This document shows positions 54,830-64,000 of a stretch of DNA of 64,000 nt, piece after piece. The notes beneath the pieces were generated by a model. That model was not told the DNA's origin. It did no database searches and saw nothing but the letters and a program-made list of their open reading frames with translations. Where the stretch lies: positions 125,966 through 189,965 of the forward strand of contig NSJX01000009.1 of NCBI GenBank assembly GCA_002286715.1. Reading direction: 5' to 3'. A program made the translations under genes and the position numbers. The stretch's first letter is position 1. Every line of letters begins with the position of its first letter. This DNA is from Dentipellis sp. KUC8613 (taxonomy: Eukaryota > Basidiomycota > Agaricomycetes > Russulales > Hericiaceae).

Positions 54830-57098
54830 TTAGTGAAAATAAAACCGTGCTGCTGTTGGTGGAGAACGTACGTGACACGTCCGGGTCCTCTCTCTCCCTC
54901 GACATTTATGACATCGATAGACATAGTGACATCTGGCCAATTTGGTTAGACCTATGGCCTGTATGAATGCAGAATCCGTCATACCGTCCATAGATCCATC
55001 AGGCGTATTTTCTTTGGCTCCGGACACTGCACCCGATAGCACTTCTTTCTTCGACGCAGCCTTTGCTTCCGCATTCTGTTTCCGTGTTTTTGCGGCCTTT
55101 GCAGCGGCTTCTTTCTTCCTCTGTTCATGCTGGGTGTCGAACTTGATGTTTAACAACTTGATAATGGTAAATAATTTGTTGCCGTGCTCTTCTAGATGAT
55201 CCCAGTCCGTCAAAAGTCCAGCCAGGGCTTCACGATCGCGGATTAAATGAAAGTGGCCGAGGAGTCCTGATTGAGTCCGGGAAGGCATGTAACAAATTGA
55301 AGGAGAATATAAGTCCATTGCACTGTGCGGCTTGCGAGCCATTGCAGCCAGGTTACACTCGCGAAGGAAATGAAGAAGTCGATCCTTTGCTTCGGCCTGC
55401 ATTGGTTTGGTGAGTGGAAGTCTGGTGATGCCGGTGTCAAAAGGGTGGTCCTCAGCCCATTGGTCAGCGGGAGACATGATAGTTTCGGCGACGGAGGGGA
55501 TATGAGAACCAGACGCGACCGGTAAAGAATTGGATTTCCGTATAGCTTGGACAAGTGATAGATATGCCGGTTCGCTATCAAGGCAGCTGGAGCACGGCAG
55601 ACGACGTTGAGCCACGAGGCACCGCTCGTGGGAAGTTGCGCCCGGACTTCCGAACATGACATTGAACTCGGCGACAAGACATTTTCGCTGAACGTGACAC
55701 GCGACCAGCTTTCGCAGATACGGATCTTTGACTCGAGTGTTGGCTTCGCCGTCCTCACCGTCATTTGTCGGCACTGAGGTCACCTTTACCCTGCCAGCAG
55801 CCTTGGGTTTTGCAGTGATACTCTTTGTCTTCGACGCCTTCCCTGTGAATTCGGCTGCGACGGAGGAGACCAGTGTCTTCTGGATGTAAGTAAATCCACA
55901 CGCGTCCATGCTCCTGTCCCGGCCAGCGCGCCCGTTTTGCTGAAGGATAGCTTCGGCAGATTCAGGTAGACCGAGATTGATCGATACCTCGATGTTACGA
56001 ACGTCGATCCCCATACCAAATTTCACAGTTGCAATCATGATCAAGGCAGCAGGATCTGTATTGAACGAGAGCAAAGCATCTGCATTTGCTGTTGAAGAGA
56101 TAAGTCCATTGTACATCTGTATGGTTCGGAAGCGATCTTGACCCGCAGGGAGAAGCCGCCACAGGTATGTTGCAACACGGAATCCCATCTCGATGGAAGC
56201 ACAGTATAAGACAGCCTTTTTTCCAGCTCGAGCAAGCCATGCAATGTCGGGGAAGTCCCACCCACCTAAGCCATGTGAAAGGGTGACGAAGACTGTACGG
56301 AGGTTGGGTCTTTCACACGTCCTTCGGATGGTGCGATGATCCTCTCGCCGGAATCCAATGGTGCGTAGCATTTCTGCTTCCACGGCTCCAGGAATAGAGG
56401 TTGCTGTCATGGCTAGAATGGGCACGTTAGGAGGGATCCGCGCCTTGATGTTACCGATCTCGCCATACGCCTCTCGGAAAGTGCGTGCCCAAGGGAGCAC
56501 AATGTGCGCTTCATCCACAACGTGCAAGACAAGACTTGCGCGAACTATCTCGTTGCGTACAACAGAGTCGAACTCGGGAGAGGTCAGTCTCTCGGGTGAT
56601 ACAATTACAACCGTCCATAGGCGTTCACAGATTTCCTTGTACAGATCTGTCTCGTCTGCTGTCGCTTCCGCCACCATGTCGGCATCCAGTGCTATAGCTC
56701 TGATGCCTAGTCTTGTCATCTCAGAAGCCTGTCGATGCGTTAGATTCTACAGGTAATGCGTAGACAATGCCGTCTACCTGACTTTTGCCCAGGTCGCTCA
56801 ACGGGGTCACCATTAACACAATGGGTTTGTCCGGGATTTCTGTGTTGAACCGAGGTAGTTTCGGATCCTCTGTCAGCTTCTGTAAAACCAAAAGATGCAG
56901 GTATGCAGCAGCAGTTTTCCCATCTCCACAAGCTGTCACTACCAGCTGGTTTTTCTTATCCAGTATGGATGCTGTGCTTTCGAGTTGCCAGTCGTGAGGC
57001 CCTGAGGGCCATTGCGGAAGTGCCTGCTTCAGGATCCCGCGAAGTGCTTCAAGACCTTGACGAGATGACCACGGGAGTTTTGTCTCATCATCCTGCAT
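54830..57098 (-). CDS. RecQ-like DEAH-box DNA helicase
   Basis: Two exons (57098-56778 and 56728-54830) give 739 residues; the true start may lie in an exon further upstream, as the open frame continues to about 57185 without an ATG. Helicase motifs are in order: Walker A TACGDGKTAAAY (residues 55-66), VIVSPERL, DEAH box HVVDEAHIVLPW (about 179), motif III AMTAT, motif IV KKAVLYCAS, motif V ATVKFGMGID and motif VI QQNGRAGRD, which together define the RecQ group. After the motor, cysteines in ACHVQRKCLVAEFN and LPCSSCLD could form a RecQ zinc site. No RQC winged helix or HRDC domain is recognisable; instead there is a helical tail with a Lys/Ala-rich segment (EQRKKEAAAKAAKTRKQNA). It is unlike the housekeeping Sgs1/BLM type and resembles multicopy RecQ-like helicases of fungal repeats and subtelomeres. 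Confidence 0.82.
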
Positions 57099-57614
57099 GC
57101 TAAATATGCGTAGCTGAACGAAGGGAGGCAAAGTGTTGATGCAACACTCATGGTAAGTTGGCTGCAAAACTTGTTCAACGTTCAAGGCCTAAAAGGTCAC
57201 ACATATCGTTTCTAGCAGACACCTTATCGCTAGCAGTCTGGCCGACCAGGCATAGCGTTGTGCGCGCCGTGAGTCGCGTGCCCACGGGAGAGTAGAGGCG
57301 AGGGTTCGAGACGCTGACTCAACTTTTTTTTCATGTGCGGTTGACATCGGTATGCTCATGATTTGTGCGACATCGAAGTTAGACATGAACAGGTAGTTAA
57401 GAGGTTAGTTACGGTGTTTCTTCTAAGGCGGTTTTGGTTCAAACCCGCGTCGCGTCTTTTTTGTCGCGTGAACGCATTGCGATCCCAAATTGTACTTTGT
57501 CATAGAGCATGACAGATGCTGCCAATGTGCAAAATGTGCTGACACTTTTATGATTTTCGTTTTCCCGATGCCACTGTGCCATGTGGCCTCATCCTAATTA
57601 GGACGAAATGAGGA
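57099..57614. other. Region between the RecQ-like gene and the F-box/LRR gene
   Basis: No gene is supported. It has a T-run (57324-57331), a second GTTCAACGTTCAA copy at its left end, and a perfect 12-base palindrome TCCTAATTAGGA at 57592-57603. If the DUF6589/RecQ pair is an inserted element, its right boundary should be here. Confidence 0.45.
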
Positions 57615-59212
57615 CTACACGCGAAACCCCCTAAATTGGAGGTAGACTATCGGCGAGTAGTTCCCGGGGTAGTTGTCCCCAGGAATCCAATGCACATGCA
57701 GCTTCAGGGTATGCAGGTTCCTGGACTTGGCGATGGCATGCTCGATGGACGCCGCATCGGGGCTGGCCACGCCGCACGAGAGCTCCTGGAGCTGCGGGAA
57801 CAGCGTGCACAGGCACTCGACGTCCTCGAGCGTGAGCTGCGTCATATTCACCAGAAACCGGCGGAGCGTCGACCCGTGGATGCGCGCGAGCGAGAGCAAG
57901 AAATGGCGCGGGATGGTCGTCTGGCCCTGCGTCGAGAACGCGTTGAGCGTGAACGTCTCGAGCGACGGGTACGGGATGAGCTGGCGCAGCCACACCCAGA
58001 GCTGCTGCGGGCCCTGCAGGTCGACCGAGCTCGTGCGCACGGTGAGCGTCTGCAGGCGCGGCACGGGGTCGTCCGCGGGGCGCAGGATGCCCGAGCCGAG
58101 GAACTCGGTGTCGAGCGTCACCAGGTTCGGCAGGTACGTCAGGATATCGGGGATCGCGGCGCTCGGCGCGCCCTTGAGCCGCAGCTCGCGGAGCAGCGGC
58201 AGCTTCGAGAGCACCGAGATCAGGATGGACGCGGGCACGCCTGCGCAGCGCTGGGGGAGACGCCGTGTCGGTCAGCGGCGTGCTTTGTCCAGCGTCTGCG
58301 TGACTCACCCCGAGTTCTAATTCGGTGAGCGTGCCCCCGAGCAGGTCTGCCCAGCCCTGCAGGACGCGCGGGGGTCCGTCCATGCACCAGATTGCAATTT
58401 TTTGGAGCCCTGTGAGGGAGTTGAGCGCCGCCCAGGCGGGCTCGCCGAGGTCGCTGTACGTGCGCACTGTGATGGCGCGCAGCGGTAGTTTTTTGAGGGC
58501 ATTTAGGAAGGAGATGAAGACCGCCCCGGAGGAGTAGTTGTCGTCGATCCATGTGAAGGAGTAGAGATTCTCGCATAAAGCCAGAGAACTCAGCACGGTG
58601 TATGTGACCGTGGGATGGGAGGAGTGTACGACGCCTGCAACGAGACGATGTCAGTCACTGGCGGTGAATATCTCGACATTAGATGTTCAAGAGTAAGCTT
58701 TGGGAAGAGCAGGCGGTAGCTTCAACATTGACTATTCCTGCCGGGGGGTCAAATGAGGAGGTCCCAGGGGTCTCACGCCCGCTGCAGGAGCGGACATGAT
58801 TCCAACGTGCCCTATCCGTCGAGGAAGCCTTCCCAGCCTTCCGCTAGGCCCCCTTCATAACCCAAAGACTGGAGAGCGACTCAACTGGTTTCACGGATGT
58901 GACGCACATGGCGGGCCAGTTCCGGTCTCTTTTGCAGCGTAATGGCGGGGTGCAGCACGATCGGCGACTGTACACGTCCGAGTCCATGTTTTCGAGGGTA
59001 AGCGAGCATACTTGACAGCACACCATACGATGACCGACCTCCTTATCCTCCCATTTCGTCCTAGTATCGAGCGTGCGGTACAGCAGCGGCGTCGCAGCCC
59101 GATTGAAGCTTCGACTCGTAAGCGCGGCCGAGTGCAGATCTCTCCGATCCGTCAGGTACTCGAGGAGCAGGTACAGAATATCGGTGGGGACGGTTTCCGG
59201 CTTGAACGCCAT
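57615..59212 (-). CDS. F-box/leucine-rich repeat protein
   Basis: The ATG at 59212 opens an F-box, ETVPTDILYLLLEYLTDRRD followed by LHSAALTSRSFNRAATPLLYRTL, the form common in basidiomycete F-box proteins. After one or two introns whose exact ends I cannot fix (about 59030-58960 and 58880-58640), it reads TLQKRPELARHVRHIRET, then SSLALCENLYSFTWIDDNY. Leucine-rich repeats fill the rest: LKKLPLRAITVRTYSDLG, LTGLQKIAIWCMDG, LSKLPLLRELRLKG, LPNLVTLDTEFLG, LQTLTVRTSS, LTLEDVECLCTLFPQLQELS. It probably serves as a substrate adaptor of an SCF ubiquitin ligase; the target is unknown. Codon use is much more GC-rich than in the neighbouring DUF6589/RecQ pair. Confidence 0.75.
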
Positions 59213-59807
59213 GGGGTGGACACTGTATGTGTCCGCCGGGTCGTGCTGCATGACTTTATAATGCTCGGACTCCCTGGGCAAGGCGGGCTGGAAGCAAGAA
59301 GTCCGAAGCCGGGCACGTGCAGACGCGCTCGCGGAAGCGGACCAACGCCGCCCGAGGAGACCGAGCTTGGCGCTGGATGACACCAGCCCAGGCGGCCCAG
59401 CGCATTTCTTGCACATCCGCGCTGATGGGGTGCTCGGCCTGAAGCGAATGATTGTATGAAACCCTGATGCAAACGCGGGCGTCGACTTCACGGACGGTAA
59501 GATAGATCCGAAACTAAATGAGTTACTGCGCCTGAGCGTAATTGTACAAAAATTTGGATGCTCAAAGACGTCGGGATCCAAGTCGTTGCAGACTGCCTCC
59601 GTGCAGCGGGGAAAATGAATTGAATTTGATGGGGCTGAGAGCTTGCAAGTCCGGGGCCGGGAGATCTCATCTGACGATCACCTTGATCTTATCTCAGGCA
59701 CCGTGTCGATCTTATCTTTGCGTCTGCTTTCTCCTTACACGCCGTCACGCCCAATTCACTCTTTGACACTCTTCAATCAGCGGCGGCTACCGCGGGCATC
59801 TCGGGAT
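59213..59807. promoter_or_regulatory. Shared divergent promoter region (F-box/LRR gene and DPH5)
   Basis: The flanking genes diverge from this interval of about 0.6 kb. A pyrimidine-rich segment (about 59715-59785) lies before the DPH5 ATG. No gene is seen. Confidence 0.4.
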
Positions 59808-60907
59808 ATGTTTTTCATCGTAGGACTCGGACTTTGTGATGAGAAGGACATCACAGTGAGAGGTTTGGAGGTAACATCACGCACTTTATCATCCCCCGTT
59901 CTATACATTCAACAAAAATCTTCATTCAGGCTGTGAAGGGCTCGACGCGCGTATATTTAGAGGCCTACACAAGCATTCTCATGGTCAATAAGGAGCGCCT
60001 GGCAAGTATACAAGTTGACTCGGTACGGTTCTTATTGATCAAGCTCTCACTAAGGAAGAGTTCTATGGCAAAGAAATAATCATCGCCGATCGCGACATGG
60101 TCGAGACGGAGAGCGACGAGATCCTGCGTGATGCAGACAAAGAAGATGTCTCATTGCTTGTAGTTGGCGATCCGTTTGGGTGGGTGCCTCGCCTGCAGCT
60201 CCTTCAGGGGTGTTATTAACCTCGCCCGTTCTTAGGGCAACCACGCACTCAGACATCATTCTGCGGGCGCGGGCACTCAAGATTCCAACACGAGTAATCC
60301 ACAATGCGTCAATCATGAACGCCATCGGCGCCTGTGGATTGCAGCTGTACAATTTTGGGCAGACTGTGTCGTTGGTGTTTTTCACCGAGACATGGAAGCC
60401 CGACAGCTTCTACGATCGAATCAAAGAGAACGCAGATCTTGGGATGCACACCCTCGTGCTGCTTGATATTAAGGTCAAGGAGCAGAGCGAGGAAAACCTA
60501 GCCAGGTGGGAGTATCATCTTGCTCATTTTCCGTACCTCTTCTGACACCCTGCTGCAGGGGAAGAAAAATATACGAACCTCCTCGGTACATGTCAATCCC
60601 TCAGGCAGTCTCACAGCTGCTTGAGATCGAGGAGCAGCGGCAGACTGGGATGTTGGCGCCCGAGACGACGCTAGCGATCGCGGTGTCGCGTGTTGGTGGC
60701 GGGGAGGGTAACGAAAGAATTGTTTGTGGTACGCTCGCGCAACTCAGAGACCAGTCAGCCGAGACCTTCGGGCAGCCGCTGCACAGCCTGGTTCTCGTCG
60801 GCAAGAGACTTCACCATCTCGAGGCTGAATACGCTGAGAGCTACGCAATCGATCGCGAGTCGTGGAGAGAGACTGCAAAAACAGTATACGGATGTAATTT
60901 CGACTAG
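59808..60907 (+). CDS. DPH5: Diphthine methyl ester synthase (diphthamide biosynthesis methyltransferase)
   Basis: DPH5 uses S-adenosylmethionine to methylate the modified histidine of elongation factor 2 repeatedly, making diphthine methyl ester in the cytosol. Five exons (59808-59870, 59930-60001, 60055-60179, 60236-60505, 60559-60907) give 292 residues, the normal size. Conserved strings: [117 protein letters not shown] and [20 protein letters not shown]. Intron 2 has a GC donor (CTG then GCAAGT) instead of GT; using it restores the conserved frame, while the nearby GT does not. The call is secure. Confidence 0.95.
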
Positions 60908-61185
60908 TAGAAAAAATCGACATGCTTGTACACTACAACACCCGAGAAGAGGATTTTCTTCTTCCAAACTGTTGCTTCTGGACTAGATCTCGCGTAGATT
61001 GGACTACGAACGTACAAACGAGCGTGGGAAGAGCGCGATAAGGATAGGCGATGACTGTAGCAAAGGCCTCGAGTCAAGGTCAGTCAAGGTAAAAGTCGAT
61101 TCATATCCCTGCCACGTATAAATCCGTCTATCATCCGTATCAAAAGAGCCATCTGGATACCCAGCGTGTCTTCTCCCTAACCACC

Positions 61186-63293
61186 ATGTCTCCTTTCCAT
61201 GTAGACGAAGCCTCCGGCTCAGACACGACCGGCAGCGGCGCCGCGGACGCCCCCTACCAGACCCTGGCATTCGCGCTGTTCAAGCATGGCCATGACGCGA
61301 AAGTGCTGCTTCGCAAGGACTCGGCGTCGCCGTATGATGAGCCGACGCAGTCGGCGTTGAAGAAGGCGAAGAAGGGCGCAGACGGGCTCGAGAAGAAACG
61401 CAAGAAGGCGGAGGAGCAGGCGGAGAGGGAGGCGCAGGCCGGGAAGGAGGAGCGCGAGCGGAGAGAGAAGCTGCTAGAGGAGAGCAAAAAGATTCAGCTT
61501 GTCGAGGATGCGAGCCTGCCGAAGGCTGTCAAGGTGCGTCTCCTGCCCGATGCGTTACTGCTGCTGCTGAAATTTCTCATATTTCTTAGACAAAAGTTGA
61601 GAACCTCGCATCCTTGCGGTCCAAGCGTGTCCGCGTCTCTGGATGGGTACACAGGCTACGCTCCCAGAAGGACATCATCTTCATCGTGCTGCGAGATGGG
61701 ACAGGCTACCTCCAGGCCGTGCTTTCTGGGAAAGTGGTACGTGCAACTCGGTCGTGTGATCAGATACGTTCTCTAACATGTATCCAGGCCCAGACGTACG
61801 ACGCGCTCACGCTGACTCTCGAGTCGACAGTAGAGCTCATCGGTACGCTGCAGCCTGTGCCAGAGGGCAAGACTGCGCCGGGCGGGCATGAGCTCATCGT
61901 TGACTACTGGCGTGTCCTGGGTGCGGCACCTGGTGGCGACGATGCCTTCACCAACCGATTGAACGAGGTCGGTCTCTTTTATGTTCATTAAAGGGGGGGC
62001 ATCTCTCACCCACTCATAGAAATCAGATCCTTCGATTCTCGCTGATCTGCGCCACCTCGTCCTGCGCGGAGAGAACGCCTCTAGCATCCTGCGTCTGCGC
62101 GCATACCTCATGAGCGCCTTCCGCGCCTCCTACGCGAAACACAGCCTCGTCGAGGTCACCCCACCGTGTCTCGTGCAGACGCAGGTCGAGGGCGGGGCAA
62201 CGCTCTTCAAGCTGGACTACTACGGCCAGCCCGCGTTCCTCACGCAGAGCTCCCAGCTGTACCTGGAGACATGTCTGCCGTCCCTCGGAGACGTCTTCTG
62301 CGTCCAGGAGAGCTTCCGCGCTGAGAACAGCCACACGCGCCGCCATCTGAGCGAGTATACCCATCTCGAGGCCGAGCTCGCGTTCATCGACTTCAACGAC
62401 CTGATGGACCACATCGAGAGCATCGTACGTCCGGTCCCCCACTAGCTGCCAATTTCCATGATCATCACCTAACGTGATTTCCAGATCTGCGAGACCGTCG
62501 ACCGCCTGCTCCAGGACGAGGCCTCCGCGGCCCTCATCAAGCAGCTCAACCCCGACTTCAAAGCGCCCGCGCGGCCGTTCATGCGCCTCTCGTACGTCGA
62601 CGCGATCAAGTGGCTCAACGACCACGGGATCCAGCACGAGGCAGAGGACGCCGCGGGCAACCCGATCAAGGACGCGCAGGGCAACGTGCAGATGGTCGAC
62701 CACGCCGTCGGCGACGACATCGCAGAGGCCGCGGAGCGCCAGATGACCGACATCATCGGCACGCCGGTGTTCCTGTACGGCTTCCCTGCGGAGCTCAAGG
62801 CGTTCTATATGAAGAAGATGCCCTCGGCGGATGCGGGCGGCAAGGGCCCCGTGTTCACGGAGAGCTGCGACCTGCTCATGCCGAATGTGGGCGAGATTGT
62901 GGGCGGGTCGATGAGGATTGCGGATATGGAGGAGCTCCTGGCGGCGTACAAGCGCGAGGGGATCGATTCGTCGCCGTATTACTGGTTCACGGACCAGAGG
63001 AAGTACGGCACCTGCGAGCATGGCGGATATGGCTTGGGTGTCGAGGTGTGTGTCTGTTTGTCGCGGATTGATCTGTTGCTGACTGATTTGTACAGCGTTT
63101 CCTAGCGTGGCTGGCCAACAGATATACTGTTAGGTGCGTAATGGGTTTGCATGTCGTTGAATTATGCTCACTGACGTAAAATACTCGTTTACAGGGAGTG
63201 TTGCTTGTACCCTAGGTTTGTGCTCCATTTTTACGTCCCGCCGAGCGCATTCTCATATAGCATCGCAGGTGGCCTGGGCGTGCGACACCTTGA
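61186..63293 (+). CDS. DED81: Cytosolic asparaginyl-tRNA synthetase
   Basis: This class IIb enzyme charges tRNA-Asn with asparagine. Eight exons (61186-61533, 61590-61736, 61788-61967, 62020-62424, 62485-63045, 63096-63133, 63195-63215, 63269-63293) give 574 residues, as in yeast. The N-terminal ~115 residues are the eukaryotic extension with a Lys/Glu helix ([17 protein letters not shown]). The OB-fold anticodon-binding domain follows ([32 protein letters not shown]). Class II motif 2 is [20 protein letters not shown] at about 322-341 and motif 3 is [16 protein letters not shown] at about 540-555. The end [10 protein letters not shown] is the conserved AsnRS C-terminus and is reached only through two very small last exons (21 and 25 bases), which confirms the splicing. 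Confidence 0.95.
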
Positions 63294-63672
63294 ACATAGA
63301 AGAAAAAGTGAAACTAGATGGTGTATCTCTAAGTGTTGTTTGAAGTATCTGTCGTTGTATTGCCGCTCTTCGATGGCAATGACTCTGTGTAGTAATTGCC
63401 AGTTAATCTTATTCCGTTATCGTAGACCCGGTTGGCAAGCAAACGTCAAAGTCGTACATCTGGTAGTCATACAGGTCTCTACAACGATACCGCGACCCGC
63501 GTCAAAATTACGTATAAGTACACGACTGAAGATTTCCAAAACATAGCACGAAAGCAAATTGGAGAACAAATAACAGAGATACTGAAGATGCAGTCAGTCC
63601 GATTGGCGCGATGAACATCCATTTCTACGACCTATGATGCTTGAGACATTCCACCACCCGACCCCCCACAGG
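63294..63672. other. Convergent intergenic space
   Basis: It lies between the AsnRS stop and the stop of the minus-strand gene at the window edge. No gene is seen. Confidence 0.35.
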
Positions 63673-64000
63673 TCAAACGACTAACAGTCTGTTCCCGTGT
63701 CTTGTCTTCCCGCCATACTGCGTAACGTTTGCGAATCGGGCCAGCTTTACCAGCTCATCGGGTCCCATATGACAATCTTCAAACACAAGCTCCTTGATGG
63801 CATTGCCTCGCCCATAGCGAAATCGCACCATGTCGATCAGCTCCTGGAGTATCGTCTCATCGGCTCCAGCGTAGACTGTTGCACCCACGATCACAAGAGT
63901 CTGCAAGCCAGGGCAGAGCAGGCCATGGAAAGAGCCATCACCCGCTGAGACTGCCAGAGCTTTCAACACACCCCGCGCGGCGTCCTTCGCTAATTTGAGC
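63673..64000 (-). CDS. F-box/LRR-like protein, C-terminal fragment (runs off the window)
   Basis: The minus-strand frame is open from the window edge to a stop at 63673, so only the last ~108 residues are visible and the start is outside. Leucine-rich strings CPGLQTLVIVGATVY, ILQELIDMVRFRYGRGN and IKELVFEDCHMGPDELVKL resemble the last repeats of basidiomycete F-box/LRR proteins, where late repeats often describe MVRFR followed by a conserved LxELVFEDC strand. No catalytic motif is present. The assignment rests on style of repeat only. Confidence 0.55.
   Translation of the reverse strand, partial: LKLAKDAARGVLKALAVSAGDGSFHGLLCPGLQTLVIVGATVYAGADETILQELIDMVRFRYGRGNAIKELVFEDCHMGPDELVKLARFANVTQYGGKTRHGNRLLVV

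Noticed and set aside
49860..57610. Search for terminal inverted repeats and target-site duplications around the DUF6589/RecQ pair
   Set aside because: By eye I found only the local hairpin (50179-50218) and the palindrome TCCTAATTAGGA (57592-57603); these do not match each other, so I do not claim element ends.
57631..58596. 321-codon minus frame overlapping the F-box/LRR gene
   Set aside because: Its first part is the real gene; after the intron near 58260-58310 it continues in the wrong frame (Ala/Arg/Pro-rich), so it is only intron read-through.
62023..63021. 332-codon antisense frame under the AsnRS gene
   Set aside because: It is a shadow of the conserved synthetase exons.

Overview
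This window is nuclear DNA of a basidiomycete fungus, most likely an agaricomycete (mushroom or bracket fungus). The evidence is dense genes split by short GT-AG introns (mostly 45-65 bases), GC-rich coding sequence, and several families typical of these fungi: DUF7918, DUF7330, DUF6589, F-box/LRR proteins, BTB paralogs and a GH28 pectinase. All multi-exon models were built by hand from splice-site phase and family similarity recalled from knowledge; no database search was run.

Layout. 0-4 kb: two tandem paralogs of a beta-propeller lectin-like protein, the first cut by the window edge and apparently decaying. 4-10 kb, all minus: a DUF7918 protein with three SUMO-interacting-like motifs, a GEP4-type mitochondrial phosphatidylglycerophosphatase and an MFS sugar transporter. 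11-22 kb, plus: clathrin light chain, an OPT oligopeptide transporter with a long disordered N-terminus, and a monoacylglycerol-lipase-like hydrolase, separated by long gene-poor stretches. 22.5 kb: an intron-bearing tRNA-Pro(AGG). 23-34 kb, plus: a microbial-type PARG, then three BTB/POZ paralogs sharing an identical 188-base exon. The third runs into a 3.2-kb Ala/Lys/Glu-rich reading frame that overlaps its last exon in another frame. 35.8-46 kb: two unrecognised minus-strand proteins, a small membrane protein, an F-box protein, a two-helix membrane protein and a secreted exopolygalacturonase. 46.8-49.6 kb: a DUF7330 membrane protein and LSM4. 50-57 kb: a convergent pair of DUF6589 protein and RecQ-like helicase with short repeats between and beside them. 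57.6-64 kb: F-box/LRR gene, DPH5, cytosolic asparaginyl-tRNA synthetase, and the 3' end of another F-box/LRR-like gene.

The housekeeping genes (clathrin light chain, GEP4, LSM4, DPH5, AsnRS) serve membrane traffic, cardiolipin synthesis, mRNA decay/splicing, diphthamide synthesis and translation. They look like stable chromosome background. Between them sit the lineage-specific parts: lectin pair, BTB cluster, F-box genes, and the DUF6589/RecQ island. That island is the best candidate for an undescribed mobile or selfish element, and the dual-frame BTB/Ala-Lys-rich locus is the second most unusual structure.
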